A DNA stretch of 64,000 bases. It comes from Verticillium longisporum (Eukaryota; Ascomycota; Sordariomycetes; Glomerellales; Plectosphaerellaceae). The stretch lies in the NCBI GenBank assembly GCA_019188255.1, contig JAETXT010000014.1, positions 186,001-250,000 on the forward strand, given 5' to 3'. The notes beneath the pieces were generated by a model. The model had not been told where the DNA came from. It searched no databases and saw only the letters and a program-made list of their open reading frames with translations. The translations under genes and the position numbers were made by a program. This document shows positions 1 through 11,832 of the stretch, one piece after another (position 1 is the stretch's first letter; each line of letters begins with the position of its first letter).

Positions 1-590
1 TGGCGCCGACAACGCCGTGATGCCCTGTTGGATGGCATCGCTAATCTGCTGTGTGCTCTGCTGGGCGATGCCCTGGCCAATGGCGGGCACCTTGGACACG
101 ATGGCGTCACTGAGGGCCTTGCTCGAGGCCTGCTGGTCCTTGAGCGTCTGCACAGCAATAGAGGTCACACCGAGCTGATCAAGGTCTGCCTTCTTGCTCG
201 TCAGAGCCGTGATCACACCCTGAACGGATGTCACGAGGCCCGATGCCGTGTCTTGCAGCCCAAGAGCCTCCATGAGGCTGAGAGCTTGGGCACCTTGCAC
301 CTGCGTCGTCGCCGTTCCGATGGCCGTCTTGACCTTCTCTGACGCCGTCAGGATGGGCGCCGCCGAGTTGGCGTCAGCTCCGGAGAGGCCCTGCACTGGG
401 TCAGGACAAGGTTTTCCATACATGATACGAAGCGCTTTCTTACCTGAACGGCCGTGGTGAGATCATCAAGTGCCGACTGCACCGTGGTGATGGCACCCTG
501 GATCGTCTGCAGCTGGCGCCTGTGCATCGAAGGGGCGGCAATGGCGCCACCGGCCAGCAGCGTCTTGACGAGGACAGCGCTGAAATGCAT
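1..590 (-). CDS. HsbA-type hydrophobic surface-binding protein, 3' end outside window
   Basis: Secreted protein of the HsbA / cell-wall galactomannoprotein family. Family members bind hydrophobic surfaces or the cell wall and can recruit secreted hydrolases. The start at 590 opens a clear signal peptide (MHFSAVLVKTLLAGGAIAAP). Exon 1 is 590-444, intron 443-391 (GTAAGA...CAG, phase 0), and exon 2 runs from 390 past base 1 without a stop, so the C-terminus is missing. The mature part is helical, rich in Ala, Gln, Thr and Ser, with heptad-like spacing and repeated GVITAL/GITAL patches, and has almost no cysteine, as is usual for HsbA and unlike hydrophobins. Family assignment rests on the overall pattern rather than catalytic residues. 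Confidence 0.8.
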
Positions 591-1809
591 CTTGAACGAT
601 GTGCTTATTGTTGGTGGGAGGACGAAGCAGACAAATCAAGTGATACTCTCAAGCCAGCTCAAGATGATCCGCAAAAGAAGAGAAGAGTTGTTGTAGTAAA
701 CAAAACTCGAAACTAATATGAACCTCCACGTTGATCAAATTAGCTTGCATAGAAGGGGACGAGAATCATGTTCTTCCAAAGGAAACATGCTCCTCTTTAT
801 GTTATTAGTTGCGAGCAATACTTCGAAAATCGTCCATTCTTTTGCCTTCAAGCCTGGAGTTCCAGCTTGGAGCCCCAGCGCGTCGAACCTTTCCATGCCT
901 GCGACAAGCAGCCCGTAGCACCCAAAACAGACCCGGCAGGCAGCATGTCCAAGAGGATGGTAGAGATTGCGACCGAGCGTCGCCTTCATCTGGGGGCACT
1001 GCCTCTGCGATGGCTGGCAACTCAGCTTTCTTTGCCATGTCTTGATGCTTGACATGTTCAGATGAAACGAAACGCACGGCACCACCAAGGCCACCATGTT
1101 CAAGGCATCCACCCCGCCCCGGCCGGATCTCCTTCGCACGACCCTCAATGCATCGACCTACTGCTTCGGGTAACCGATGGCCCGCAGAGGATCGACGGTC
1201 GCGATTCGCTTCTGGACCTTTCTCTTTACCCCCTTTCAATCTATTTTCGGGACGCCCAGCTTCCGTTCAATTGTCGTCCTGCCTGTGACGTGAGGTTGCA
1301 CCCACCAATGGGTATGGTGTGACCATGTCAGACGGCAGCTTGGCAGAGTTCTCCCCAGACAAGGCTCTGGCCACATTGCAGTGTACGTGCTGCTTTCCCT
1401 CGGCCAAAATGTCTTTTACTGCCCTCTTACGATTCTCGGTCAACATGCAATGTGGGCAGAGACGTTGATAACAAGGCAATGCACCGCACGTGGGCGCTTG
1501 ATGCGAGATTCTAGCTTTTCAAGTTGAGCAACAAGTCAGCTGTATTTTCTCGGGGGTCAGACGGATGACTTCCAATAAAAGGGTGCTGGATGCAGATAAG
1601 GTCGCATGGAATACGTTTAATAGCTCAATGACATACATGATGTATAGGTTGTTGGCTTCTCAGCATGCCACGTCAGTCATGCACCCGCCGCAGCCTTGGA
1701 TGCAGAACGCAACATACTCCGTCAGAGTGTATATATCAACGAGCCGTCAGTTCTGTAGTCCGTCTTCATGTGCTGCAGCTATGGACACAAGGACTCAATC
1801 TCGATAATC
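591..1809. other. Intergenic space between HsbA and CorA-like genes
   Basis: It is the shared promoter region of two divergent genes. A TATA-like run (tatata, about 1731-1736) lies some 75 nt before the CorA-like start. Open frames here are short, overlap in several frames and show no recognisable domain. I see no RNA gene. Confidence 0.6.
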
Positions 1810-3187
1810 ATGGATTTCGATCGTTTGTTCAGCATCATGGGTGACGAAGAAGGCGTTGCTAGGGATCTCCCTCACGACGGAACATCAGCTCCATCGTCTT
1901 CCGAACCTAGCTTCGCCAAAAACCTCGATCAAGTAACATTTCGTGGAATAACCTTTCGATGGGGGAGCGCACCCAGCTTCCTTGATTTAGGCAGCTTGGG
2001 AGCCGCTCACCAGTGGTTGAACGATTCTGTCGAGGCTATCGAAACCAGCCCTGAGACAAGGAAAGGCCTCACTTTCCTTCTCCTCCTCAGGTGTGTTCCC
2101 GAGCATGATGAACGCAATGTCGAATATAATGTTGCGATTCATAAGCTCGGAGAAACATCCCGACGCTGTCCTAAATTTTCTGGCTTTGTGGGGGGACGAG
2201 AACAAGTAAGGAAATCAACGTTTGACGGAGCAGGGGTGGAGGTGCACAGAATCTTGACTCCGTTGGCGTCTACGTTCTGGTTTCGCATCCATAGTTTGAA
2301 CTGCATTGTTGCACAACTGATGACGCCAGCTGTACGAAGGAACGCCACGCTGAAGAGGATCTTGTATCACCCGGACTTCCGCGACGAGGCGCGATGTTCG
2401 CACTGGCTGGCGACATTTCTCGGTGGCGTACACCTATCCCTTACCGAGAAAATCGAGCGGATTAGAAACGAAATCCTTGACATCCAAGGCCCTGCAGGCC
2501 TCACGCGGTTGCCCAACGGCGCTAACGCACTAAGGATATCTCAAGAGGCGGTGCATTTATCAAATCAGTGTGTATACTTCGAAGAAGTCTTTCACGGATT
2601 AGCTTCGGCCATAACCCTCATAGAGTCAAAGTCTAGCAATAATCGCTACTATGATCCCAAGCGCAAACTGTACTCCCTGAAGCAAGAATTCGAGCGCGCA
2701 GGAAGCTATTGTGTAGGTGGTCGCGAGAGATGTGCGACTCTGATCCGGGGCGTGCAGATAGTCATCGCCCAGCGCGACCAAGAGGCAACGCTCAAACTAG
2801 CAGCCGAGTCTACCAATATTGCCCGCGCTAGTTGGCAAGACACAACGTCCATGACGGCCATCACAGTCATCACGATGGTATTTTTACCCGGAACGTTTAC
2901 AGCGGTAAGTTGGCCTCGTAGCAGACAAGATGTGAAATACTGACGCCTATCAGACCCTGTTCTCGATGCCGTGGTTTGAGGATCTGGCTGGGAACGGAAA
3001 CGCCACCATACAGATGAAGGTGTATACGATTTTGACTGTATTGCTCACTGCTGGCGTCATTTCCGGTTGGCGCGTCTGGTGCCGGATACGGCATAAGAGA
3101 AGAAATCAGGAGATCTCTGCTCAAATAGACAATAATAAGCTGGAGGCTGGAGCTATCAGAGGAGGCGTTGAGACTACTTCAGCTTGA
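1810..3187 (+). CDS. CorA-like membrane protein
   Basis: Fungal protein with the CorA-like Mg2+ transporter fold at its C-terminus, 442 residues. Exons are 1810-2904 and 2954-3187; the intron is GTAAGT...CAG. The first ~340 residues are soluble. Two helices follow: about 347-375, ending in the family signature LPGTFTATLFSMPWFE that spans the splice junction, and about 388-408, then a basic tail. The GMN motif that defines true CorA channels after the first membrane helix is absent, as in many fungal relatives, so Mg2+ transport is not proven. I chose the ATG at 1810 (MDFDRLF); an in-frame ATG at 1834 (MGDEEG) is possible, and an upstream non-coding exon cannot be excluded. Confidence 0.75.
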
Positions 3188-5093
3188 GGATGTCATTAGA
3201 AATGCTGCGGATGGTTTTCTTGAATTTTTTGTCTGCACGTTAACAGGGTTGCTCATGTTGTCCTTTCACTGAATTGGATCCTTCTTTTCCTTTGTTTTAG
3301 TGGGTTTATTCGTCAGCAACTCCTGCTTCTCTCTCAAGAATGCAATATATTTCGTAATGCATGATTCAAGTTCAACGACGACGACGACCCACGGGAGCAC
3401 TCGAAAGAGGAGAGTTATGCTGCTGATCAAATTACGAGGACGCAAAAGACTGCCGTTATCTAGGTTTCTCATTTCTTCTAAGAACAGTGCGATGAAGTGT
3501 AACTGTTTTCGTGGAGTGCTTTTCCACGTAATGTGGAGCTGAGCATGCCTCACTTGCGGCAAGTTGTCATCTCTCGAACTGTTAGAGAACGTTCGGGTCA
3601 GTGTAGCAGACGAGCGACATGAAATCCAGTATTCGTACAAGTAGTACACGACTTGGTGATAACAACCAGCCTGTAGCTTGTGTCAGGAGGCACCCGCCGA
3701 GCCACGGGACAAGGGGTTAGTTTAGGGATTTGAGACTACGAGATGGCGTATATAAGGGCTGCGAAGGGCCAGAGTTTAGATGTATTCCTACCCCCTACCG
3801 CACTCACAATTGACTGCGGATATCACCTGCGGAAGACCTCTTCACTCCGATCACCCACATGCTCTGATGGCTACTCGTGTAAGGTTTCCTCTTGGAATAA
3901 TCGCTGGAGCATGCCGTGAACTTGGGCCTAGGGCTGGCTAGGCATTTTGCAGTGATCATTGCTGCAGTATAAATCTTCTTGAGTCTAATATGAGACCGAT
4001 TGTTGGCATCTTGATCAGTTTCAAAGGGGGAGGTAGCTGTTGGCGCTAGTAGAGCTCTCACGTTCTATTGTCACAATCAGAAGACGGCTACCCTCAGTCT
4101 TTGATTGACAGCCTCATTCACTGCGTGATAATCCAATCGGCTCAAAATCTGGAGAGAAACAGCAGATCAAGCTCATACGTGACAGACTTGTGGCCTGTGG
4201 CTATGCTGGTCAAGCAGGAACTTCTAGGACACGGGCTTGTGTAGTGGAGGATGTGACAGCATCGGCGATTGATGGGGTGAAAGGCTCTAAGGGTACACGA
4301 TATCAAGTTGAACGCAATCGTGGCATAGTCATTAAGTTTGCATATTTCCTTGCCCTCCTGTCGGGGACATAACTTGTCGACATGGCTCTGGCACGATGGT
4401 GCACATATCTTGACTCCTAGTGGCAGCCATGCAATGCCATGGTAGCTGTTGAGACGGCTGTCCAATCCTCAAGGGGTCTAATGGAGGCTCTGCATCGAGT
4501 TGAATCGGTTCATCACCTTGCGAACCAGACTCGGACTGCCATGCTCACGGGCTGCAAATCAAAGGCCGACGGATCGCCATCCATCTGAGCCGAGCGACGG
4601 TTTCCATTTCCGACGGCCGCGCCGAATGCAACCGCCGTCGGGCGTTTTCCGACGCCGAGACGTGCCTTCCGGCGGTCGGTCGATGCAGGTCTTTGGGCGG
4701 ACATTGACCGAAGAGGGTCTGATGGCTGAGCGCGGGGAGATCTCCTACAGAGGACCCGCCATCGTTGAGGGGAAGCATGTTGTTCCATGCGGTAGCGTTA
4801 GGATCATGCCTTGGCGTCCCCGACTTTCCCCGCAGACATCCTGGGACTTCACGCCGTCGTGGGAAGAAGAAGATGGAGATGTGGGTAGACGTGGGGCCAT
4901 TGTACGCCTGCCAGCACTCTTCACTGCAATTCGATTCCTTGGAGAGGAAGCATTCAGGTCCAGGCACATTCACCTGGTTGCGCCGGGGACAACGATACCA
5001 GGTGGTCCCTAAGGTAAGGGACCTACCTAAGTTGGGGCGAGCGACCACGATGAGACGCTCAAGCCCAAGGACGAAACCTAGGGAAAGAGCTAC

Positions 5094-5157
5094 AGGAGGC
5101 TTTGCATGCCAAAAATACAATTTGCAGGAGGCTTTGCGTGCCAAAAATACAATTCGC
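5094..5157. repeat. Tandem duplication of a 32-nt unit
   Basis: Two adjacent 32-nt copies (5094-5125 and 5126-5157) differ at only two positions, both transitions (A/G and T/C). The core of each is ggcttTGCrTGCCaaaaat. It lies in non-coding DNA; function unknown. Confidence 0.9.
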
Positions 5158-5979
5158 TGTCCAAGCCAAACAGTGTCACAGATTGTGCTTTCGCCCTGCT
5201 GTCCATTTGCAAAAGTAGCCCGATCTCGGCACAAGGATCTGACGACTGTAACCTTGGCCCATTATGTTGATTATGAATTAATTCTCGTTGCCCCCGACGT
5301 AGATGAGGTAACTGCCGACATGCATATCGGAGACTGTCCGTCGATACGGTCAGAAGTTCCTTCCCTTCCTTGGGGGGTGCGGTGCCACTTCTGGTACAAT
5401 CCTGATCCGGCTCCTGCCCCAACCACCCACCCCCACGCTGTACTTACTCAGGCCTGGAAGGGGCCGCCCGCCCACTGCCGCTGCGCTCCTTTACCTGTAA
5501 GGTCGACAGGGTCCCCCATCTTGCATGGATGGTTCCTCGCTGTTGCCGTCGCGAGGCGGCTCAAACGCAAGCAGAACGACCGTGGTGCATTTCGTATCTA
5601 ACCGAATGATGCTGGTCACGAGGGAGCGCTTCCCAGACACAATCGAGTCACCATGTGAATCACCAATACGGGAGGCCGCCCTGCCTCTGACGAGCAGTGC
5701 GCAAGGTTCTTGCCTCCAGCGCCATCTCGTGCGCCGCAGGCTGTGGCAAGATTCGTCATGGCACTTGAATCGGCGCTTCTCAACAGATCCCAGATCTAGC
5801 TAGGTAGCCAGGTAGACCCAGATGCAGAATTCTGTCCGGATTTCCGGCGCCTTCCAATGGCTGTGCCACGGTTCGTACCTTAGCTGGAGTGGCACGCCCC
5901 CCCAACAGGCCCCTGTAGGGGTCTAGGACTGAATCCCGCGGTGGGGCCGCCTCTGGCTAGGCACTGGTCCACCACCTGG

Positions 5980-6030
5980 CCGTACCTACGAATGTAGGTA
6001 GGTACTGTAGGTACCTAGGTAGGTCACACG
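5980..6030. repeat. GTAGGTACCTAGGTAGGT-type short palindromic repeats
   Basis: A cluster of overlapping TAGGTA and TACCTA words, including the palindromic core taggtaCCTAGGtaggt. It resembles the larger cluster at 6427-6490. Confidence 0.7.
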
Positions 6031-6426
6031 AGGCTTCCACGAGCGGATCGTCAACCAAAAGAGGATTACGGGAGGGATTGAATGTTCGTCGTTCGTCGCT
6101 CATCGCTCGAGTCAGGGTTGGCTGCACAGAATACACAGGTCCAACATACATGTACAACGCCGTCCATCGCCAAGTGATTTCTGTCGCCAACTGATGCCAA
6201 GTGACGTTGTCGGAGAGTGTCCGAGAGGTACCTGAAAGCTTGACTGTTGTGTGTGGGGTGCCAACTTTGTCTTGGAACTTGATTGTTGGTGGCCATGTCA
6301 TGAAGTTGTCATGTCTGTTGAGGAGGGTATGATGTCTCAGCGTTCATCGTGAGGCGGGCTTTGCAAATGATATCCGTCTGACGCTGCAGGGAGAGAAGCT
6401 TGAACGCGGTGAATCGGCCCTGTGCG

Positions 6427-6490
6427 ACCTAGGTACCTACCTAAGGTACCTAACCTAAGGTACCTACCTACCTTAAGGTAGGTAGGTACC
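6427..6490. repeat. GGTACC/CCTACC repeat block with a perfect 32-nt palindrome
   Basis: The block is built almost only from GGTACC, CCTACC, CCTAAGG and their complements. Positions 6459-6490 form a perfect inverted repeat: a 14-nt arm (GGTACCTACCTACC), a central TTAA and the exact complement arm. Such elements are scattered between genes in Hypocreales; whether they act as terminators, replication pause sites or mobile remnants is not known. Confidence 0.85.
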
Positions 6491-6899
6491 GAGCGGTGAC
6501 CGACAAACAGGCAAGACCTACCTGGGGACCTACCTGCATAGAAGTGGCAAGCAGTGATGGAAAGTGACGTGTTTGTCGTGGTAGGCACTCATCGTGAGTT
6601 GCTCCTTCTTGCCTCGGTGGCCCACGAAGCAGAAAAATCGGCATTGGCATTGGCATTGTCGACAAAAGATGAAGCAGAACAAACCATGTGCGGATTCCCG
6701 AGGGCGCATCATCAACACCGTTTCCTTGTCGCCCTTCGTTTCAGTACCTATTGAGCATCGCTATTCTCGTTGTCCCCTTGCGCTCCTGCTGGTCCGTGGC
6801 CTCGAGGGTTGCACGTCATGACGATGATGTCGCAGCAAGACACGGTAAGACACCCTGTTTCTTTCGTCGTTCTTCCGCTCCACCCTGTATCTGTGTCGC

Positions 6900-6945
6900 T
6901 TGCTCTCTCTCTCCCCCCCTCTCTCTCTCTCTGTCTCTCTCTTCA
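6900..6945. repeat. CT-rich microsatellite
   Basis: Almost pure CT dinucleotides with a C7 run inside. It lies about 1.1 kb before the ATPase start, within the pyrimidine-rich leader. Confidence 0.8.
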
Positions 6946-8055
6946 GCAGCACCCAACACATCCCAGCATCTCGCCCTGTCTATCACCGATTCCCGTCACT
7001 CCAAACCGCCTCGCTGCTCTCCCTCCCACCCTGCCAAGCGTCTAAAGCGTCAACACAGCCACTGGGTCCTCTCGCCTCCCCGCATTGTGATGTTCAATTG
7101 GGTCTCGAAGCCCGCTGGAATCCATTCTGATTGGTCGCTCTACATCTTCAATCCTCCTTGATTGGCGCTCCTCAGCTTGGTGACGACGACTTGGCTCAAC
7201 GCAGAGGGTGGAGCACCAGTCCAGTCAGCCTCCGCCAACGACGGACGATGAACGTGCCGTTCGGACGATGACCGACAGACGAAGGCCAGTTCCTTGCTGA
7301 GTCTCTGGCGTCTCGACAAACTTGGTGCACCAGCACCACTTGGCGACGCCATTTCCCCTCTGCTGCCCTCTCCACATCCCATGCGCCAACCAATGCTTAT
7401 TCCGCGACCAAGGCGTGTGTCCAAGAGATGCGATCAGCAGCCGACAGAAAGTGGGTAGCCGGCAGCATCGTGAAGATCGTCCTCAGGTACCAGGAGAGCC
7501 TCGTACAGGAAGGCAGAGGCAGTCTGTCCAATGGAGGTCTGGAGCCCCAGGAACAGTAAGCAGAATGCAGCAAACACCACGCGTTGTGCAGCAAGCGACA
7601 TGACGAGCTAGGCCTGGCCATCAAGAAAATGGAACGTCGCGTGTGTTGGAGGGTGCCGTCAGGATGTATTGTGGAGGGACAGGGAGGTACGTCTGGTACT
7701 TGGCGTGGAGTAACGCCATATCCGTTTGGGCGCGTGACACCTTTCCCACCCACGCACACCCGCCCCGACCGGACGATCCCCGAGCCGCTTCTCATCGGCC
7801 GTCCGTCGTCAGTCCATGGAAGTGCGCCCGTCCACCAAATCCTCGTGGTCTGCCCTTCTCCCATTCACTCTGCCCCTCCGCAAAAGGTTTAAAGAACCCG
7901 CCCCCGATCCTCCCTCATCCGAATCTGCCTTTCCGTTCCTTCACACCCTCTCAATCTCCCTTCTCTCCCCCCCAACCCATCCTTCTCGCAACCACACGCC
8001 TCTTGCATTCATTTGCAAACCCGCTTGCTTACACCAAGGAACCAACCAGTATCCG

Positions 8056-11000
8056 ATGGGAGAAACCGACGCCACCAGGAATGGTCACAACTACGATTCT
8101 GCGGAGCCCGCTGTCGAGCAGCACGACCCCTCGAATGGTATAGGTGGTTTCAATGAGAAGCCCCCCATCATCACAGCAACTAGTACTGCCATTACCAGTA
8201 CCACTAGCGCTACCTATCTCAAGGACTCGCACACTGTCGAGCAGCAGCAGAAGGAGCATCAAATAGTCGAAAGACTTCAGCAGGAAAAGGGACCCGAACA
8301 CCAGCACGATGCTATTCGACCCGTTCACTGCATCCCCATCAACAGCCTCCGAAACACCTGGCAGACCGACCTTGAAAATGGCCTCTCCAAGAGCGAGGCC
8401 GCTGCCCGCCTCGAGCGTGATGGCCCCAACGCTCTCGAGGGAGCCAAGGGCCTATCCGTTTGGGAGATTCTCATGAGACAGATCTCAAACAGTCTGACCC
8501 TCGTTCTCGTGATCGTTATGATCCTGTCCTTCGCCATCAAGGACTACATTGAAGGCGGTGTCATCACCGCTGTCATCGTGCTCAACATCGTCGTTGGTTT
8601 CGTTCAAGACTATCGCGCTGAACAAACCATTCAGTCGCTATACGCCCTGTCGGCACCTACCTGTAAAGTCGTCCGCGACGGCAACATTGAGTCCGTCAAG
8701 GCCGAGACCCTCGTCAAGGGTGATCTCGTCATGATCTCCGTCGGTGATGTCGTGCCTGCCGATCTTCGTCTCCTCGACGGCATCAACCTGTCTTCCGACG
8801 AGGCACTGTTGACCGGCGAATCGCTTCCCACTAGTAAGCATCCCGAGGCTATTTTCCACGACGCGGACCTCCCTCTGGGCGACCGCCTCAACATGGTCTA
8901 CTCAGCGACCACCATCACCCGCGGTCGCGCTCGTGGTCTTGTCGCAGCTATCGGCGCCGACACAGAGGTTGGCAAGATCGCGGCCATGCTGCGCACGACG
9001 CGCAAGAAGGTCGAGGGTGCCTCGCTCCCGGCTCGCGCCTGGTATCGTTTCAAGGACGGTGCCAAGAGCATTCTCGGCCTCGTTGGCACGCCCCTACAAG
9101 TTAAGCTCAGCAAATTCGCCCTGCTCTTGTTTGGCCTTGCCATCCTCCTCGCTATCATCGTCTTCTCCGCCAGCAAGTTTGAGATCAGCTCGCAGGTCCT
9201 CATCTATGGTATCTGCGTCGGTGTCGCGGTCATTCCCGAGTCCCTTATCGCAGTCTTGACCATCACTATGGCTGTCGGTACCAAGGCCATGGCGAAGGGC
9301 AACGTTATCGTCCGCAAGCTGGCTTCTCTCGAAGCTGTGGGTGGCGTCACCAACATTTGTTCCGACAAGACGGGTACCCTTACCCAGGGCCGCATGATCA
9401 CTCGTAAGATCTGGCTGTCGGAGGAGACGACTGCCGTCATCGAGGACTGCACCGATCCCTACGACCCTGCCAGCGGTAAAATCAAGTGGCCCGGCCTGAC
9501 CAGCTCTGCCTCGAGTTCCGCCTCGACTCCCACAGTTGGAAACAGCGATGACACGATCCAGGCCTCCACCATGGGCGCTTTCCTCAAGGCCATCTCCCTC
9601 TGCAACAACTCTGTCGTCACCGACGGCAAGGCTACCGGCACCGACACCGAGTCGATGACCACCGTTCAGACCGAAGTGGCACCCAACTGGTCCGCCATTG
9701 GCGAGCCTACCGAGATTGCGCTTCACGTCTTCGCCATGCGCTTCGGCAAGGGCAAGGTCGACGTCGTTCAGGGTGACAACAGCAGACTGGTTTCCGAATT
9801 CCCCTTTGACTCCTCTGTGAAGATGATGTCTGTTGTGTATGAGGCCTCCAAGGTCCGCAATATCTACACCAAGGGTGCCGTCGAAGTCATGATGGCCCGT
9901 CTCAACGAGACTGAGGAGGTCAAGGCTCGCATCGCTGCCAAGGCTGACGAGCTTGCCTCCGAGGGCCTTCGTGTCCTCTGCGTTGGATCCCGGTCTCTGT
10001 CTGACGATGAAGATGCCAGCAAGCGCGAGGAGACGGAGAAGGGCCTTCGTTTCCTTGGTCTCGCCGGTCTCTACGATCCTCCCCGTGTCGAGACTCTCGG
10101 CGCTGTCAAGAAATGCAAGACTGCCGGTATTTCCGTCCATATGGCCACTGGTGACCACATTAAGACTGCCACCGCCATCGCTTACGAAGTCGGCATCCTT
10201 CAGGGAGGTGAGGGCGACTGGGCTGTTATGCCCGCGAGCCGCTTCGACTCCATGTCCGAGCAGGAGATTGACAGTCTGGAAAGTCTGCCTCTCGTCCTCG
10301 CCCGTTGTAGCCCTTTGACCAAGGTGCGCATGCTTGAAGCAATGCACCGCCGCAAGGCCTTCTGTATCATGACGGGTGACGGTGTCAACGACTCGCCCGC
10401 TCTCAAGAAGGCCGATGTCGGAATTGCCATGGGCAAGCGAGGCAGTGACGTCGCCAAGGAGGCGGCTGATATGGTTCTTACAGATGACAACTTCTCGTCC
10501 ATCGTTACTGCAATTCAACAGGGCCGACGCCTGTTTGACAACATTCAGAAGGTACGTTTTTGGTTTGCTATCAGCTACACAGCTACGCACATGACTAATG
10601 CCGTTTACAGTTCCTCCTCCATCTTCTGATTTCCAACATTGCACAGGTTTTCCTGCTATTGATCGGCCTGGTCTTCCAGGACGACTCTGGCACGTCGATC
10701 TTCCCCTTGTCTCCTATTGAGATTTTGTGGGCGAACCTTATCACTTCGTCGTTCCTCGCCATCGGTCTGGGCCTTGAAGAGGCTCAGCCCGATATCCTCT
10801 ACCGCAAGCCTCACGACCTACGTGTTGGTGTCTTTACCTTCGACCTGGTCCGCGACAAGATGATCTACGGTGTGTGCATGGGTTCTCTCTGTCTCGCTGC
10901 CTTCGCATCCGTCACCTACGGCCCTGGCGGCGGCGATCTTGGACACGGCTGCAACGAAGGTTACAACCCATCCTGCGACGTTGCTTTCCGCGCCCGTTCG

Positions 11001-11366
11001 ACGACCTTCTCGACGCTGAGCTTCCTCCTGCTCGTCACATCCTGGGAGGTCAAGCACTTCCAGCGCAGTTTGTTCAACATGGAGCCTGAGTCTCACAGTG
11101 GACCCTTGTCTGTTTTCAAGACCGTCTGGAAGAACCGCTTCCTCTTCTGGGCCGTCATGGGCGGCTTCGTCATGACGTTTCCAGTTGTCTACATCCCTGT
11201 CATCAACCACGCAGTGTTCAAGCACACTGGTATTACATGGGAATGGGGCATCGTTGCAGGCTGCGTCGTTGTATACATTGCCCTTTTCGAGACCTGGAAG
11301 GCCATCAAGCGCAAGCTTGGTCTTGGCGTCCAGGTTAGCCTGCCGCCCCCGGAGGACCAGATTTAA
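8056..11366 (+). CDS. ENA-type (type IID) P-type cation ATPase
   Basis: Plasma-membrane P-type ATPase that exports Na+ (often also K+ or Li+) at the cost of ATP; 1,083 residues, the normal length for fungal ENA pumps. Exons are 8056-10551 and 10611-11366 with one GTACGT...CAG intron. Visible motifs: actuator TGES at 253-256, phosphorylation site D437KTGT preceded by ICS, and hinge GDGVND at 774-779. The M4 motif is IPESLIAVLTITM, as in ENA proteins rather than the VAAIPEGL of SERCA. The N-domain carries the Ser/Thr-rich insert typical of the class. I preferred the ATG at 8056 because the preceding frame back to 7816 is Pro/Ser-rich leader. The N-terminal ~90 residues are low-complexity. A convergent carotenoid oxygenase gene lies downstream. 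Confidence 0.93.
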
Positions 11367-11832
11367 ACAAAAGATTGTGTTTGCCCAATTATCGTCAGAG
11401 TGCGCTGCTGGAATCAACTGCACCTCTCGAAACGGAGTTGGCATGTGAAATGCCGGGGTTATGCTTTACACGAGATACCACCAACGGATGTATCGATCCA
11501 ACATCGTCATCACGCTGGACTGGAATGAAGTTGATGATAGAGGCTGTTCACAACAACAGTCTGGGTGTTCGATAACTTTCTCTGCGATAAAATGTCGATG
11601 AGGGATCTCTTGACTCGCACCTCTTCTGCGGCGCCTTCGTAGCTTGCCCATCGTAGCCGCTTCGAAGTCGCTAGCCAATCAATAAAATTGTTAAACCAAC
11701 TTGTCCCCTGATAACGTGATTACCTCTTCGCTTCCCAAGGTCAACTGTCCAAACAGTTGTAGTAAAGAATTGTGATGAAGGACACTGGAGGTTGGACTCA
11801 TCGATGTCAACGAGTCGAACACGATACATGTT
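11367..11832. other. Convergent 3' spacer
   Basis: 466 nt between the stop codons of the ENA ATPase and the carotenoid oxygenase. It probably contains both 3' untranslated regions and polyadenylation sites (AATAAA-like words near 11681). No gene seen. Confidence 0.6.

Larger units (their letters stand above)
3188..8055. other. 4.9-kb intergenic region upstream of the ENA ATPase
   Basis: No gene could be supported. It holds a 32-nt tandem duplication (5094-5157), GGTACC-type palindromes (5980-6030 and 6427-6490) and a CT-rich tract (about 6900-6945); each is listed separately. A TATA-like box (tatataag, 3749-3756) has no plausible reading frame behind it, so an untranslated transcript is possible. 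From about 6.8 kb the DNA becomes CT-rich, as fungal 5' leaders often are, and probably belongs to the ATPase promoter and leader. Confidence 0.55.

Noticed and set aside
4765..5601. 278-codon plus-strand frame
   Set aside because: Runs through the 32-nt tandem duplication, mixed composition, no recognisable domain.
7816..8055. Longer N-terminus for the ENA ATPase
   Set aside because: The 80 extra codons are Pro/Ser-rich leader-like sequence; 1,083 residues already fit the family.
9094..10644. 516-codon open frame antisense to the ENA ATPase
   Set aside because: Mirror of a GC-biased coding strand; low-complexity Gly/Asp/His composition, no domain, and the sense strand is unambiguous.
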